In this document: one piece after another, positions 22,272 to 31,768 of the stretch
How the letters are laid out: the number at the start of each line of letters is the position of its first letter
How positions within the stretch are numbered: the stretch's first letter is position 1
NCBI GenBank assembly: GCA_015680685.1
Contig: MNCI01023672.1
Span: 240,768-304,767 of the forward strand
Direction: 5' to 3'
Length of the DNA: 64,000 bases
Source of the DNA: Gnetum montanum
Lineage: Eukaryota; Streptophyta; Gnetopsida; Gnetales; Gnetaceae
Notes under the pieces: generated by a model
Seen by the model: the letters and a program-made list of their open reading frames with translations, nothing else
Told to the model about the DNA's origin: nothing
Database searches by the model: none
Translations under genes and position numbers: made by a program

Positions 22272-22305
22272 ACCTTACTAACAATTGATCTTTGTGTGAT
22301 TATAG
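22272..22305 (+). promoter_or_regulatory. Branch point and splice acceptor before ORF X remnant (A4)
   Basis: CCTTACTAAC, then GTGTGATTATAG directly before the ATG at 22306. It is nearly the same as the A0 site at 1150-1180. Confidence 0.55.
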
Positions 22306-22743
22306 ATGACCCCTAAAAGAGGACAAAAAGGAGGACCTTCTCAAGGTGCAACTAAATGCCCAAGGGGAGGCAAAAGCTAAGGACCTCATGTAGAACATGC
22401 GGAGTAGGAGGCACAATCATTTAGCATCCATCAGGGAACTCCTATCATTGCACAATCTAGCCAAGAAAAAGGTGGAGAGGTCAAGGCCTAAGCCTATGAA
22501 GAGGAACAATGACTATTTGCGGCATGGCATATCAAGGCCAATCGAGTGTTCCCATAGCTACCGTGTCCATGGGAGGTGCCAACTCCATCAAATATTGGAG
22601 CATTAGCATGGACGACACATGACCCCTGAACCAAAGAGAAAAATCTTCAAGCACTTCTTCAGAGCCATCAACTTCCAAAACCTGGAGCATAAGACAAGGG
22701 GAAGAGATCCATGGAGGAGCCACTACCACTAGGAACCACATGA
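22306..22743 (+). pseudogene. ORF X remnant in A4 with internal deletion
   Basis: The first 60 codons or so match the A0 ORF X start (Gly/Gln/Lys-rich, GGPSQGATK-like). At about 22486 it jumps to the A0 C-terminal region (AYEEE, then FAAWHIKANRVFP-like). It keeps the Pro-rich end and the stop at 22741-22743. About 2.3 kb, covering the globular domain and coiled coil, is deleted. Both ends surviving shows that A4 derives from an ORF X-bearing parent. Confidence 0.7.
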
Positions 22744-22924
22744 GTTCTAATAAATTCTATAATTTTGTGTCTATGTCCCAATTTTTTCATATTCAATTAT
22801 CCACTATGGTATGAATAAATTTCTAGTTAGTCAATAATCTCATACCTATCAACTATGTAATCAATTGAGCTTGTTCCTCACTTTCCTTGACTCAATGATG
22901 AGTTGTTATTCAGTCGTGGGGATA

Positions 22925-23881
22925 TTATGAATTGTGGTTTGTAGGTACTGATATCAGACCCTTGTTAACTAGGTGCTAATATCAGACCCTTGTTAACCAT
23001 GTGCTGATATTGGACCCTTGTTAACCAGGTGCTGATATTGGACCCCTATTATTGAACCCCTAATATCTAATGAGTCCTAATATCAGACCCTCGATATTGG
23101 GTACACAATATCATGGCCTGGCTAGTGATATCGGATACGCGATATCATGGTTCCTGTGTGAGCCTATAAATACAAAATTGGATGCATGGGAAAGATATAG
23201 GAAGTTAATGTTAGAGTAGGATCTTTTTGTTAGTTTTTCCTCTCAACCCTTTCCCTAGTGCATGCCCACAGTGTGATGATTGTAATTGTACAGAACCTTT
23301 ATTCGAGTGTGACGTACTTGGACACACACATGACCAGTAATAAAGATTGTGATTACTTCATCACTGCAGCATTCACTTAATTTTAATTTTTATTTATTAC
23401 TTTCATAATTAATATTTTTCTACTCTCATCTCCTACCACTATTAGTAAATGCGGAATGAGTACAACTTAATCATGAGCATTTAAGTGTAACTACTTCGTA
23501 TCCTAGTACTGTGCCTAGGACATGTGCTTGGTAATCCTAGTGGTAGTACATGAGGTCCAAGATGTGTATGGATGATTAAGGATGGATGTTTATTGCACTT
23601 AGGCTAGCTTAGATTCTCTTCTCCCTTTTCCTCTTAGGTTAATCAGAGTTATTTTCCATTACCTCTAGGAGTAGCACTAGCTTAGGGCCACATCATACAC
23701 CTCACTCTAGACTAAACCATATATGAAAAAGAAAATACTAGTCCAGGTGGGAAGACAGCGAAATGCAATCAACATGTAATTATCTAGATACCATAGCTAG
23801 CCCATCTACAGAGTTTGACTAGATCGTGTGTGAATGCTCATATTCATATGGTTGAGTGTATGGGTACCTTGCCACTCATCA
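22925..23881 (+). repeat. 3' LTR of A4 (957 bp)
   Basis: Preceded by PPT AGTCGTGGGGATA. Starts TTATGA, ends TCATCA, followed by the AATGC duplication. Same U3 repeats as the 5' LTR with many scattered base changes, pointing to an old insertion. Confidence 0.88.
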
Positions 23882-23886
23882 AATGC

Positions 23887-24430
23887 CATAAATGTTGTAG
23901 GTGCATTAGTTAATCCAAACGACATCACAAAAAATTTGTATACTTATTTGGCTCTAAAAGTAGTTTTCTCAATATCTTTCTCCTTAATCCTTATTTGGTG
24001 ATATCCTAATTTTAAATCAATCTTTGAGAAATAACATGCACCTGTGAGTTGATCAAATAAATCATCAATTATAGGTAAAGGATAAATATTTTTAATTTTC
24101 ACTTTATTCAATGCTCTATAATCAATGCATAATCTTAGAGTATCATCTTTCTTTCTGACGAATAGAACTGGTGCATCCCAAGGTGATACACTGGGTCTAA
24201 TTTTTCCTTCTTCCAATAATTGGTCTAATTGTACTTTTAATTGTCTTAATTCTAAAGTAGAAAATCTATAAGGAGCTTTTGAGACAAGTTGTGTACCAAG
24301 AAAAATATCAATGGCATGTTGCACAGTTCTTTTTGGAGGTAATTCTTTAGTTTCACCAAATACTAAATCTTTATATTCTTTAAGTTCATTTGGGATCTCA
24401 ACACTCAAAAAATTTTGAGGTTGAATAACC
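23887..24430 (-). pseudogene. B reverse transcriptase, first half, relic
   Basis: On the minus strand the best-preserved frame (24609-23944) carries [15 protein letters not shown], the [14 protein letters not shown] block, [25 protein letters not shown] and [15 protein letters not shown]. Then SFGLTNAPTTFM runs up to the A4 insertion. These are canonical gypsy RT blocks 1-4. The segment is open for about 220 codons, including the end of the protease region. Confidence 0.85.
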
Positions 24431-24960
24431 TTAACCACAAACATTGTAGCACCTTTTTTGACTAATCTTTTAGGTTGCTTAATAGTTATTATATGAATTT
24501 TCTTTGCTTTTCCTACCTCCCTTAGAACTTTGACTTCATCAATGGCTGGAACTTTTAAAATATGAGTTCCAAAGTGGGCAATAACATCAAATTTTTGTAG
24601 GAAAGGCATTCCTAAAATTGCGTCAACATCACCTAGTTCAAATTCAAAAAATTATCAATGAAGGGCATATTTTGCAAAGTAAATTTTATTTTTCCATACC
24701 TGGTATGTTTGCTCACAGTTGCTCCATCTGCCAATTCTATCTTAATAATTTTCTTGGAAGGGAGACTTAATTTCAATAAATTAACTTTGGAGAAATAAAG
24801 TTATCACTAGCACCACTATTAATCAAAAATTTAATTTTTTTACCTTCAATTGAACCTTCAAAAATTAATAAAGTAAATTGAAATTTTTGCAAACCTGATT
24901 TAGTTGATACAGATATCTTCTTGATGGCTATTGTAGCAGTTGGAATTTTTCATTTGTTCA
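24430..24960 (-). pseudogene. B aspartic protease relic
   Basis: Near 24805-24835 (minus) the frame reads FLINSGASDNFIS, the chromovirus protease signature with catalytic Asp changed to Asn. The frame is broken by a TAA near 24775, and the linker to RT is Lys/Val-rich. It lies between the gag zinc knuckle and RT, as expected for this lineage. Confidence 0.75.
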
Positions 24961-26114
24961 TGTTTGGGTTTGGTTTCTGATTTTTGATTTAGTTGGTCCT
25001 TTGTATTTTTGCTTGAGATTTTGGGCAATCTCATTTAAGATGGTCCTCACCACAAAAGAAACATCTAGATCCTAGTTGAGCATTTTTTGTTGGTGTCTCT
25101 TCTACCATTGCTTGTGGAAAAGGGGCTTGGTCTCAAAGTTTCTTGTCAAAGGGTTACTCTTATCTGATTCGATTCCTCATAATCCTTAGCAATTCTATAT
25201 GCTTCATCAACATTTTGGGGATTATGGGCTCGTGTTTGTGGACATAATTAAGCATGTATTCCTCCAATGAATTTTGAAGCTAATTCTCCCTCATCCCGGT
25301 GAATTACATATCGAGAAAGATCACAAAATTCTTTGTAGTAATAATCTACGGATCGTTTTCCCAACATTAAGGAATCAAATCTCATTTTACACTATTTGAG
25401 AAAAGAATTGGGAACAAATTTTTGTTCAAAATCTCGACAATAATTAAACCAATTTGTAATCAAACCTTGAGATCTCAACCCATTCCACCATGTCGCTGCA
25501 AGTCCTCTTAAATACAAGGAGATAACCTCTAAATGTTCATGGCTTGACAAATTCAACATATCAAAGTAGTTTTTCATTATATCAAGATAATCTTTTGCCT
25601 TAGCACTAGATCTAGGGGCTCCATCATAATGATCTAATTTTACTTTCTTAGCATGCAGTTGTGTCAATGATTCTCTAGATGGATTAAGCCAGTTCCCATA
25701 TCCTTCATTCTCAATTTTAGTTCTATAGTCTACAAGGTGGATTTCAATATCCTATCCATTAGGTGGATGTTGTGTTTGATGTGGATTCCTAATGGAAGGT
25801 TGATCTTGATGTTGTGCTCTAGGTGGACCGTGGGTAGGATTGGAAGATTGAATAAGATGGTTGGTTAATTTCTTGACAGAGTCAGCAAAGGAATCCATCT
25901 TTCCTTGTACTTTAGACCATTTATCCTATGAATTTTGGGACAATTTCTTAATTTCTTTAAACATAATTTGCATCTCTATCCTAAACCCTTGGTTTGAGTG
26001 TCGAAGTTCTTCTTGAACACCCTTGATCTCATTAATTTGTTTTTCAAGGGCATTCATTCAGTCATTGACCCAAGCTTCCATTTCTCTCCAATTTATTCTT
26101 TGGGTTTTGGACAT
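24960..26114 (-). pseudogene. B gag (capsid/nucleocapsid) relic
   Basis: A plausible ATG lies at 26114 (minus). The N-terminus is helical with an INEIKGVQEEL-type coiled coil, then a Gln/Pro/His linker. The capsid core at 25667-25250 has YDGAPRSSAKAKDYLDIM, then LAATWWNGLRS and FEQKFVP. A CCHC zinc knuckle near 25066-25024 reads CFFCGEDHLK, stop, DC, so its His-x4-Cys part contains a stop (TGA for Arg). Stops also occur in the N-terminal part. About 380 codons in all, normal for chromovirus gag. Confidence 0.78.
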
Positions 26115-27400
26115 CAGTAAGTTGAAGAAATTAGGTATGTTTGAGAATCCATAGCCTCTATGGCCCTTTTATGAAATTCGAAATTGTTTAGTCAGTTGTG
26201 GAAGAAGTTGAAACTATTATGGATTTCTCACTGAATTCTAATTATTTTGGGACCTAAAGTAAGAAATTAAAAGTTAATTTTCTGTAATCTAAAAGCTAAA
26301 TTTGACCATTCCATTAAGTTTAGAAGGTTTATATTTATTAGAATTTTTATTTTTTTTTGGTTGAAAATGGACTTCAAATTCAAAAGTTATAGCCATTTTA
26401 ATTTTTCTTAATTTTCACGTTTTTCAAGACTTCTTAAGAGGTCACCCATCCCAGTTCTACTCCAAGACATGCATGCTTAATAACAAAATTTTTATTTAAG
26501 TTACTACCATAACATCAATTTATATTTTTGTAAATAATTGAGCACATATTTATTCTTAAAATAATACTAATAGCCCAAATTTTTATTTTTATTTTGGAAA
26601 CATTTCTGTCAATTGTCCAAAAAATTTAATTTTCCCATCAATTGATAAACAACCGATTTAAGCTCCATGTAGTGGCCAGAATGCGGTGATGGGCAGCATG
26701 AAAGAAGCACTGATAGGTGACACGAGAGGTGATGATGGATGGTAGGGAAGGTGGTGATAGGCGGTGCAAGAGGCAATGATGGGCAGTGCAAGCAGGCGAT
26801 GGCAGCAGCAAAAAAAATAATGATGGAAAAAAAAAAGAAAAAAATAGCAAAAACATGATTTTTTCTTTTGTTGCTCTAGCCATTAGGGCTAGATTTCTCA
26901 GCCCATAGCCTATCCCTTCTTCCACGGCTAGCCACAACCTTGCTGCAGCTGGCTGCGGCTGACCGCGAATTGGCCACAGCCTTGCCACAGCCTTGCTACA
27001 GCCCTGGCTGCAGCCTTGCCATAGCTGATCATGGCTTGGCCGCAACCTAACCGTAGTTGGCCATGGTTGGCTATAGGCCTAGCCATAGGCCAATTTTTTT
27101 TTTTCTAATTATTACTAAAATTTATATATATATATATATATATATGATTTTTTTAACTACACGTAAAATGGGAATGGTTATATCTTTCAAATAGTAATTC
27201 AAATTTTGATGAAATTAGTATCGTTGGAATCATCTCGAAGAGTACTTCACATTAAAACTATAGATAACTTCACTTTAGTGAACCTAAAAATCATAAAATA
27301 AAAAAAAGTGAATGTTAGCTTTTTAAACAAAAAATAAATGTTAGCTTTTTCTTCAAAAAAATGTATACGTTAAATTTTATTAAACCTTTTATTACAGAGG
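26115..27400 (-). other. B 5' leader, proximal part: degenerate repeats, no gene
   Basis: Non-coding. It holds imperfect GATGGGCAGTGCAAG-like repeats (26670-26810) and GGCCACAGCCTTGC-like repeats (26925-27095). A TA dinucleotide run is at about 27121-27146. A block at 27175-27260 (GATGAAATTAGTATCGTTGG) resembles 33838-33880 in the leader of G. A minus ORF at 27045-26638 is a product of the repeats. Confidence 0.6.
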
Positions 27401-27430
27401 TCTATGAAGTGACAATATTTTATCCAAGAT

Positions 27431-28269
27431 ATGGATAGAGGTAATGCAAGTGCTACTTCTACACAGACTCCTATTCCACCACCACCTAGATCACCACTCG
27501 TAACTTCTTTTCCTTCGACACCTGGAAGAGGTTCCCTTCCAAAAGTAGCACCAACAACAATTTTTGAATTTATTCTAGTGGTTTCTTTTTTCTCTATCTC
27601 CAATTCTTCTTATTCTATGGGAAAGATAGTGGCAACTGCTGAGGAAGAACTTGTGCTTCTTCAATGTATTAATCAATGAATTTTAGACAACAAACCCTAT
27701 TCTATTTGTGAGGATGTCTATCATCTATGGGAGTCACAATCATGCAATTTCAAGGTAGATTATGATTTAGTACAAGTTGGACATCCATCATCTTGGCATC
27801 CAATTCCTGAGGAGGCTCTAGATGCTATAAAATATCTGGAGCAACTCTTATGAGATTTGGAAAGTGCAACATGTTATGCTCACCATCTAGATACTCATGC
27901 ACATTTCCTTCAAATTGATAATGATCAATTTTAGGTAATATATATATTTCTCTCTCTTTTCTCCTTTTTAGTTTGTTGATTTATTCATAACTCATAATTT
28001 AAATTTTGTTTCTATAGAGAAATGAAAAGGAATGGCAAAGATACATGAATAATCGATTAGTACAAGCGGAAATGTTAAAGACTCAACTTTAAAGCAAAGA
28101 CGAATCAACATCTGCAGTGAGACATGTGACTGAATATATCAAACAACTATGTGATGGACTGGTTGGATGTAAAGTAGTGCTTAGCAAAGCAGATGCTACT
28201 ACTAAAGAGAGAGAATCCCAATTGAAGATAATTATAGATCTTCTTAAATCATTTGGTCATAACAAATAA
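27431..28269 (+). pseudogene. Antisense two-exon ORF in the B leader, unknown function
   Basis: It runs opposite to the element, between its PBS and gag. Exon 1 (27431-27934) starts MDRGNASATSTQTP, continues Pro-rich, then through HLWESQSCNFKVDYD and PEEALDAIKYLEQLL. An 83-bp intron with GT at 27935, a pyrimidine-rich stretch and CTATAG at 28012-28017 follows. Exon 2 (28018-28269), in the same phase, reads RNEKEWQRYMNNRL to a Lys/Glu-rich helical C-terminus and TAA. About 250 codons with four internal stops (27677, about 27852, 27932, about 28090). Candidate AATAAA signals lie at about 28351 and 28420. It may be a captured host gene fragment or an element-specific antisense gene. I do not recognise the protein. 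Confidence 0.5.
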
Positions 28270-28463
28270 TTATAGTTGCTCGTTTTCTTTATTTTCCATT
28301 CTACCCCCTTTTTTCTTTAACAATGTACTTCCTCTTCATTCTTTTTGATAATAAAACAAAATAATATTTTCCTACATGTTGTTATTTTTCTAAAATGTAC
28401 TTGTGTTCTATTATGATAATAAAATAAGGTTTTTCTTTCATTTTGGTTCCTGAATCATGGTTT

Positions 28464-28475
28464 GCTCTGATACCA
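28464..28475 (-). promoter_or_regulatory. PBS of B (initiator tRNA-Met)
   Basis: Minus-strand TGGTATCAGAGC starts two bases inside the LTR edge and is a perfect match to the common plant iMet primer site. It fixes the orientation of B and agrees with a chromovirus. Confidence 0.9.
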
Positions 28476-28477
28476 AA

Positions 28478-28990
28478 TGTGACATCCCATTTCTGAATGT
28501 CATAAAAATACGAACACCTAATTTATTATATTCATCATGGATAACATATCGGAAAGATTATAAACACTCAAATAATGAATTAATTAGCAAATAAATAATT
28601 GATACTAAAAAATTAAGCAATGAAAGAAAAATGGAAAAAAATTGTATTAATGGAAGAGAGTATTGTAATGCCCTTTTGGGTTGTCTCCCTATGCCACTTA
28701 ACCCTTAGAGGAAATCCGAAACTGCCACCACGATTAGGCCTATAACCCAGCCAAAAGGGTGGGCCAATCCCCTTCCTGTCCCACTTCACCCAACTCCCAT
28801 CACTCACCTATCCAGGATCTGCAACTCCATGCCAACACCTCTAATCCTAGCCTTAAATAGCATAGGTTAAACCCTTTCCCAAGGGATACATGAATATTCA
28901 TAACTTCTCATAATGAGGTACCCCTTCATTAGAAGGTTAATTACATTGTTTACAATTGTTTCCACCCTTCACAAGGGATGGGACGTTAAA
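28478..28990 (-). repeat. 5' LTR of B (513 bp)
   Basis: Starts TGTGACATCCC and ends GGACGTTAAA (decayed GGATGTTACA). Pairs with 11664-12180. The A1 spacer resumes at TCTATGG. Confidence 0.88.
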
Positions 28991-30564
28991 TCTATGGTTT
29001 TCTTTCTTTTGGAGATGTGCAGTCCCTTTTTCATTAATGAAACCTTAACGAATTTATGACTTTAGTAGTTTCTGGAATTGGAAAGTATTCAAAGTTTTGA
29101 ACAAGGTGTGACTTCAAGGAGAATTGATATTCTTTGTGTCTTTCTACTTGCTTAGGTGCATGTGTGTTTTCATGGACTTCTTACCATTCTGTGTCAACGA
29201 ATAAAGGAAGTTGAATATGTCTTTGCATGGTGTGCTTTGCATCAAAAAATGATGAGAATTCAAAGCACACCCCTTAGACAAAATAAACACATACGTCTTT
29301 GCATGGTGTGGCTTCCACTTCAAAAAAAAAGAAAAAAACAATGGAAATTCAAAGCACATCCCTTAGAAAAAATAAACGGGCCACAAAAACTAGTTATAGG
29401 ATAAGAAATACATGTTACCCATGCTTGAAGGTCCCCTCTAACTAAGGCCCTTTCTCACTTCCTACTTCCATTTTCTTCTTTAATAAGAAATGATGGTTGT
29501 TCTATGGGATCACTCTTGTATCTCAAGGGAATGGACTAGTCTTAGAATGATGATGTAAAGTCACTGAACAAGGTTGGTTTTGGTTTGGACTAATAATGGA
29601 TCTTATCAATTCATTTAACTATAAAATCCACAAGGGACTTCATGTGATCTTAATTAGGAACTTCATTCTTCTCTCTCTCATCCATCTATGCTTTCCATGT
29701 CTCACCTCACTACTAGTTTCATATTCTTATTCGATGTTCTAGTTTGATATGTTGAAATTCGTAGGTAGTTCCATCCAGGTTTTTGTACTTAACCTTTTGT
29801 AACCATTAATCATCCACAAAGTCCATAGACTCTTTGGTTTAAAGTTATGCAAGGGCATAAAAGGCATGTGCCTACTTTGGGAAGGACCCACTGGCATATC
29901 TTTTGGCTGGATTAATTAAGTTCTTTACCCTTAGACACTCTTACAATCAAATATTTTTGTTTTCCCCATCAATGGCATCCAGTTGTGCACATCTTCATAG
30001 CATTTTTCAATAACTTTTCTTTTTATTGTTGTAAATTCTTACACCCACTCCAAATATTTTCTTATGTTGAATTTTTCAAATGTAATGAACCACTTATCTA
30101 TTTTACCCTATTTGTTAGCCTTACCACAATCACAACCTAGCCGAGTATAACCATCGATGAGATAAGGCATTTAATAGCTATGTGTTACACATTGCATACT
30201 AATTCATAATTCCATTGTAATTGTAGTGGGAAGCATCAACTAGAACCAAGACTATCTTCACCATGGATGATGTAGCAGTACCACACAATGTAGATCGTTC
30301 ATGATTTTTGAATCTTCTCTCTCACTCTTCAGCTACCAAGTGGCATTGGATGTTATTTTTATCCAAGATGTTCACTTCTTTCATCATGAACATCCAATTT
30401 TGTAAAGATTGTAACTCCATACACTTGGCCGCTTAGAGTCTATTTATTCCCTCTAAGTCAGTTTGCATATCAGTCAATAATCCCATACCTTCCCAATATT
30501 TTGTAAGGAACTTGTTCCTCCTCTTCTGAACTCAAGTACAAGTTTTCATTTAGTCATGGGGGTA
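28991..30564 (+). other. A1 3' spacer (continued), non-coding, with PPT
   Basis: Continues the spacer cut at 11663 and aligns with A3 from 56917. It contains an 11-bp perfect inverted repeat at 29229-29239/29261-29271, inside an imperfect tandem duplication of about 83 bp (29205-29370). A CATACTAAT branch-like motif is followed by an AG acceptor at 30225-30226. There ORF X should start, but no ATG or ORF remains. The tract TAGTCATGGGGGTA (30551-30564) is the PPT. Confidence 0.65.
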
Positions 30565-31222
30565 TGATGAATTATGTTTTTATGTGTGCTCCGATGTTGG
30601 ATATCCAATGTCAGAGCCTCAATATCAGGTATTTGATGTCAAAGCCAAGATGTGATGTTGGATATTCGATGTCACAAGATATACACTAGCCTATAAATAT
30701 AGCACTTAGGCTTATGATTTCCATATCAGTTTTTAGTGAGAGTAGCAAAGCTCTTGTAGTTTGTTCTCTCCAAAGTTAGAATATTTTCTAAGAGTCCATA
30801 GTAGGAGTCTAAGTTTGTATAGATCTTTGTTTGAACACTGATGTACCTAAGCGTAGTAGTGTGACAAGAATAAAAATGAACTCTTTTGACAATCCTTGTA
30901 GCACTAAGAATAGATTAATTTTTCCTTTAATGCACTTTACTTTAATGCATTTCAATTAAGCAATTAATTTCCAGTTGTTAATGAACACAAGCACAACCAC
31001 TTTGAGTGTACATATAGTTCTTGGTAACCCAAAAATGCTTAACATTTGGTAGCCTAGCAGTGCTATATGTGTTTAGGATGTGTCTAGGAAAGTGGGACGG
31101 GTACTTGTGTTAGGGTAACTATGCAATAGATGAATTAGATCTTAAATTACTTTACCTTTCATTCTTGTTGTAGGTGATTAAACTTATAAAACATAAAATG
31201 AGAAAAATCATATACCTCTATC
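30565..31222 (+). repeat. 3' LTR of A1, truncated on the right
   Basis: Starts TGATGA after the PPT. U3 carries GATGTTGGATATCC-like and GATGTC repeats, then TATAAATA near 30692, and R-U5 repeats near 31020-31070. It is diverged from the A0 LTR in U3 but akin to the A2 LTR (46119) downstream. The match to A2 stops near 31222, where D-like sequence begins, so the TCATCA end is missing. Confidence 0.75.
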
Positions 31223-31690
31223 ACACTTATAGTGTTTCCTCATGTCAATTTATCTAGCTTAAATATTTGAGATTTTATGCAATTCTACTTTTCTTTTCAT
31301 TCTTTTTCTAAGTCCATTGAATCTCACTCTACTTCTAGTTTTCTTATGGAATTTTCTCTCTGGGGAAAATTAGGAGTAGATTGGTGGCATTGTGCTCAAA
31401 CATTTTTGTAAAATTTTATTTGTTACGAGTAGCATGCTATAATGACCATAAAGACTAAATGATTGAACAAAATAAGAATCTTAAACAACTCACGGTATTT
31501 GACAAAGTTAGCTGAACCTCTTTATGATATTCAATTATAGTTTAATATACAAACCAACTATTTCAACATACACAACAACAAAACACATACTTATGTTTAG
31601 TACATTTCACAACTATTGAGTTTATTTGTATGTATTTGGGCCTTGGTGTTGGTAGAGACCACCAAGCACCAAAACACTATTTGAAGAACA
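31223..31690 (+). repeat. D-like LTR fragment
   Basis: Aligns with the last 480 bp of D (about 16630-17105), including GAGTTTATTTG and TTGGGCCTTGGTGTTG. It begins abruptly inside the A1 LTR. The CAACA terminus of D is not recognisable; similarity fades in a C-rich run near 31710. Either a broken solo LTR or a 5' LTR whose internal region follows. Confidence 0.65.
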
Positions 31691-31768
31691 CCTTTGATCC
31701 CATGACCACCCCCCCACCCCCCAATCATAAGACCCAAAGGCCATCACATGTTAGTGGTCTAGTTCCAA

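Larger units (their letters stand above)
17743..23881 (+). mobile_element. A4: pol-less Athila-like element (gag only), inserted in B
   Basis: LTRs of 958 bp (17743-18700) and 957 bp (22925-23881) are flanked by exact AATGC duplications (17738-17742 and 23882-23886) that interrupt the B RT codons. A decayed tRNA-Asp primer site follows the 5' LTR and a PPT precedes the 3' LTR. Between them are gag with an unusual long tail, the internal PPT-like motif, the T-rich tract, the spacer and a deleted ORF X. Protease, RT and integrase are absent. This matches the concept of gag-only non-autonomous elements (TR-GAG type), mobilised by a relative such as A3 (inference). Confidence 0.88.
11664..28990 (-). 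mobile_element. B: minus-strand chromovirus (Ty3/gypsy), inserted in A1
   Basis: Paired LTRs of 517 bp (11664-12180) and 513 bp (28478-28990) begin TGTGACATC and end GATGTTACA or a decayed version. The flanks TTTAT and TCTAT are a 5-bp TSD with one change; A3 preserves the unoccupied site as CTCTATGG near 56917. Orientation is set by a PBS to initiator tRNA-Met at 28464-28475 and a PPT at 12181-12196. Order on the minus strand is gag, protease, RT, RNase H, integrase, chromodomain. After removing D and A4 the element is about 8.1 kb. Confidence 0.88.
5161..31222 (+). mobile_element. A1: Athila-like LTR retrotransposon body, interrupted by B
   Basis: Visible parts are 5161-11663 (leader, gag, protease, RT, RNase H, integrase, start of spacer) and 28991-31222 (rest of spacer and 3' LTR), split by the chromovirus B with near-identical 5-bp flanks TTTAT/TCTAT. 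Lineage evidence is the FMDDF RT box and the close match of its pol to A2 and A3, which has a tRNA-Asp primer site. Its 5' LTR and primer site are not visible, apparently separated by A0. All coding parts are riddled with stops. Confidence 0.7.

Noticed and set aside
26638-27045. 135-codon minus ORF with Cys, Trp and Leu runs
   Set aside because: Produced by imperfect minisatellite repeats in the B leader.
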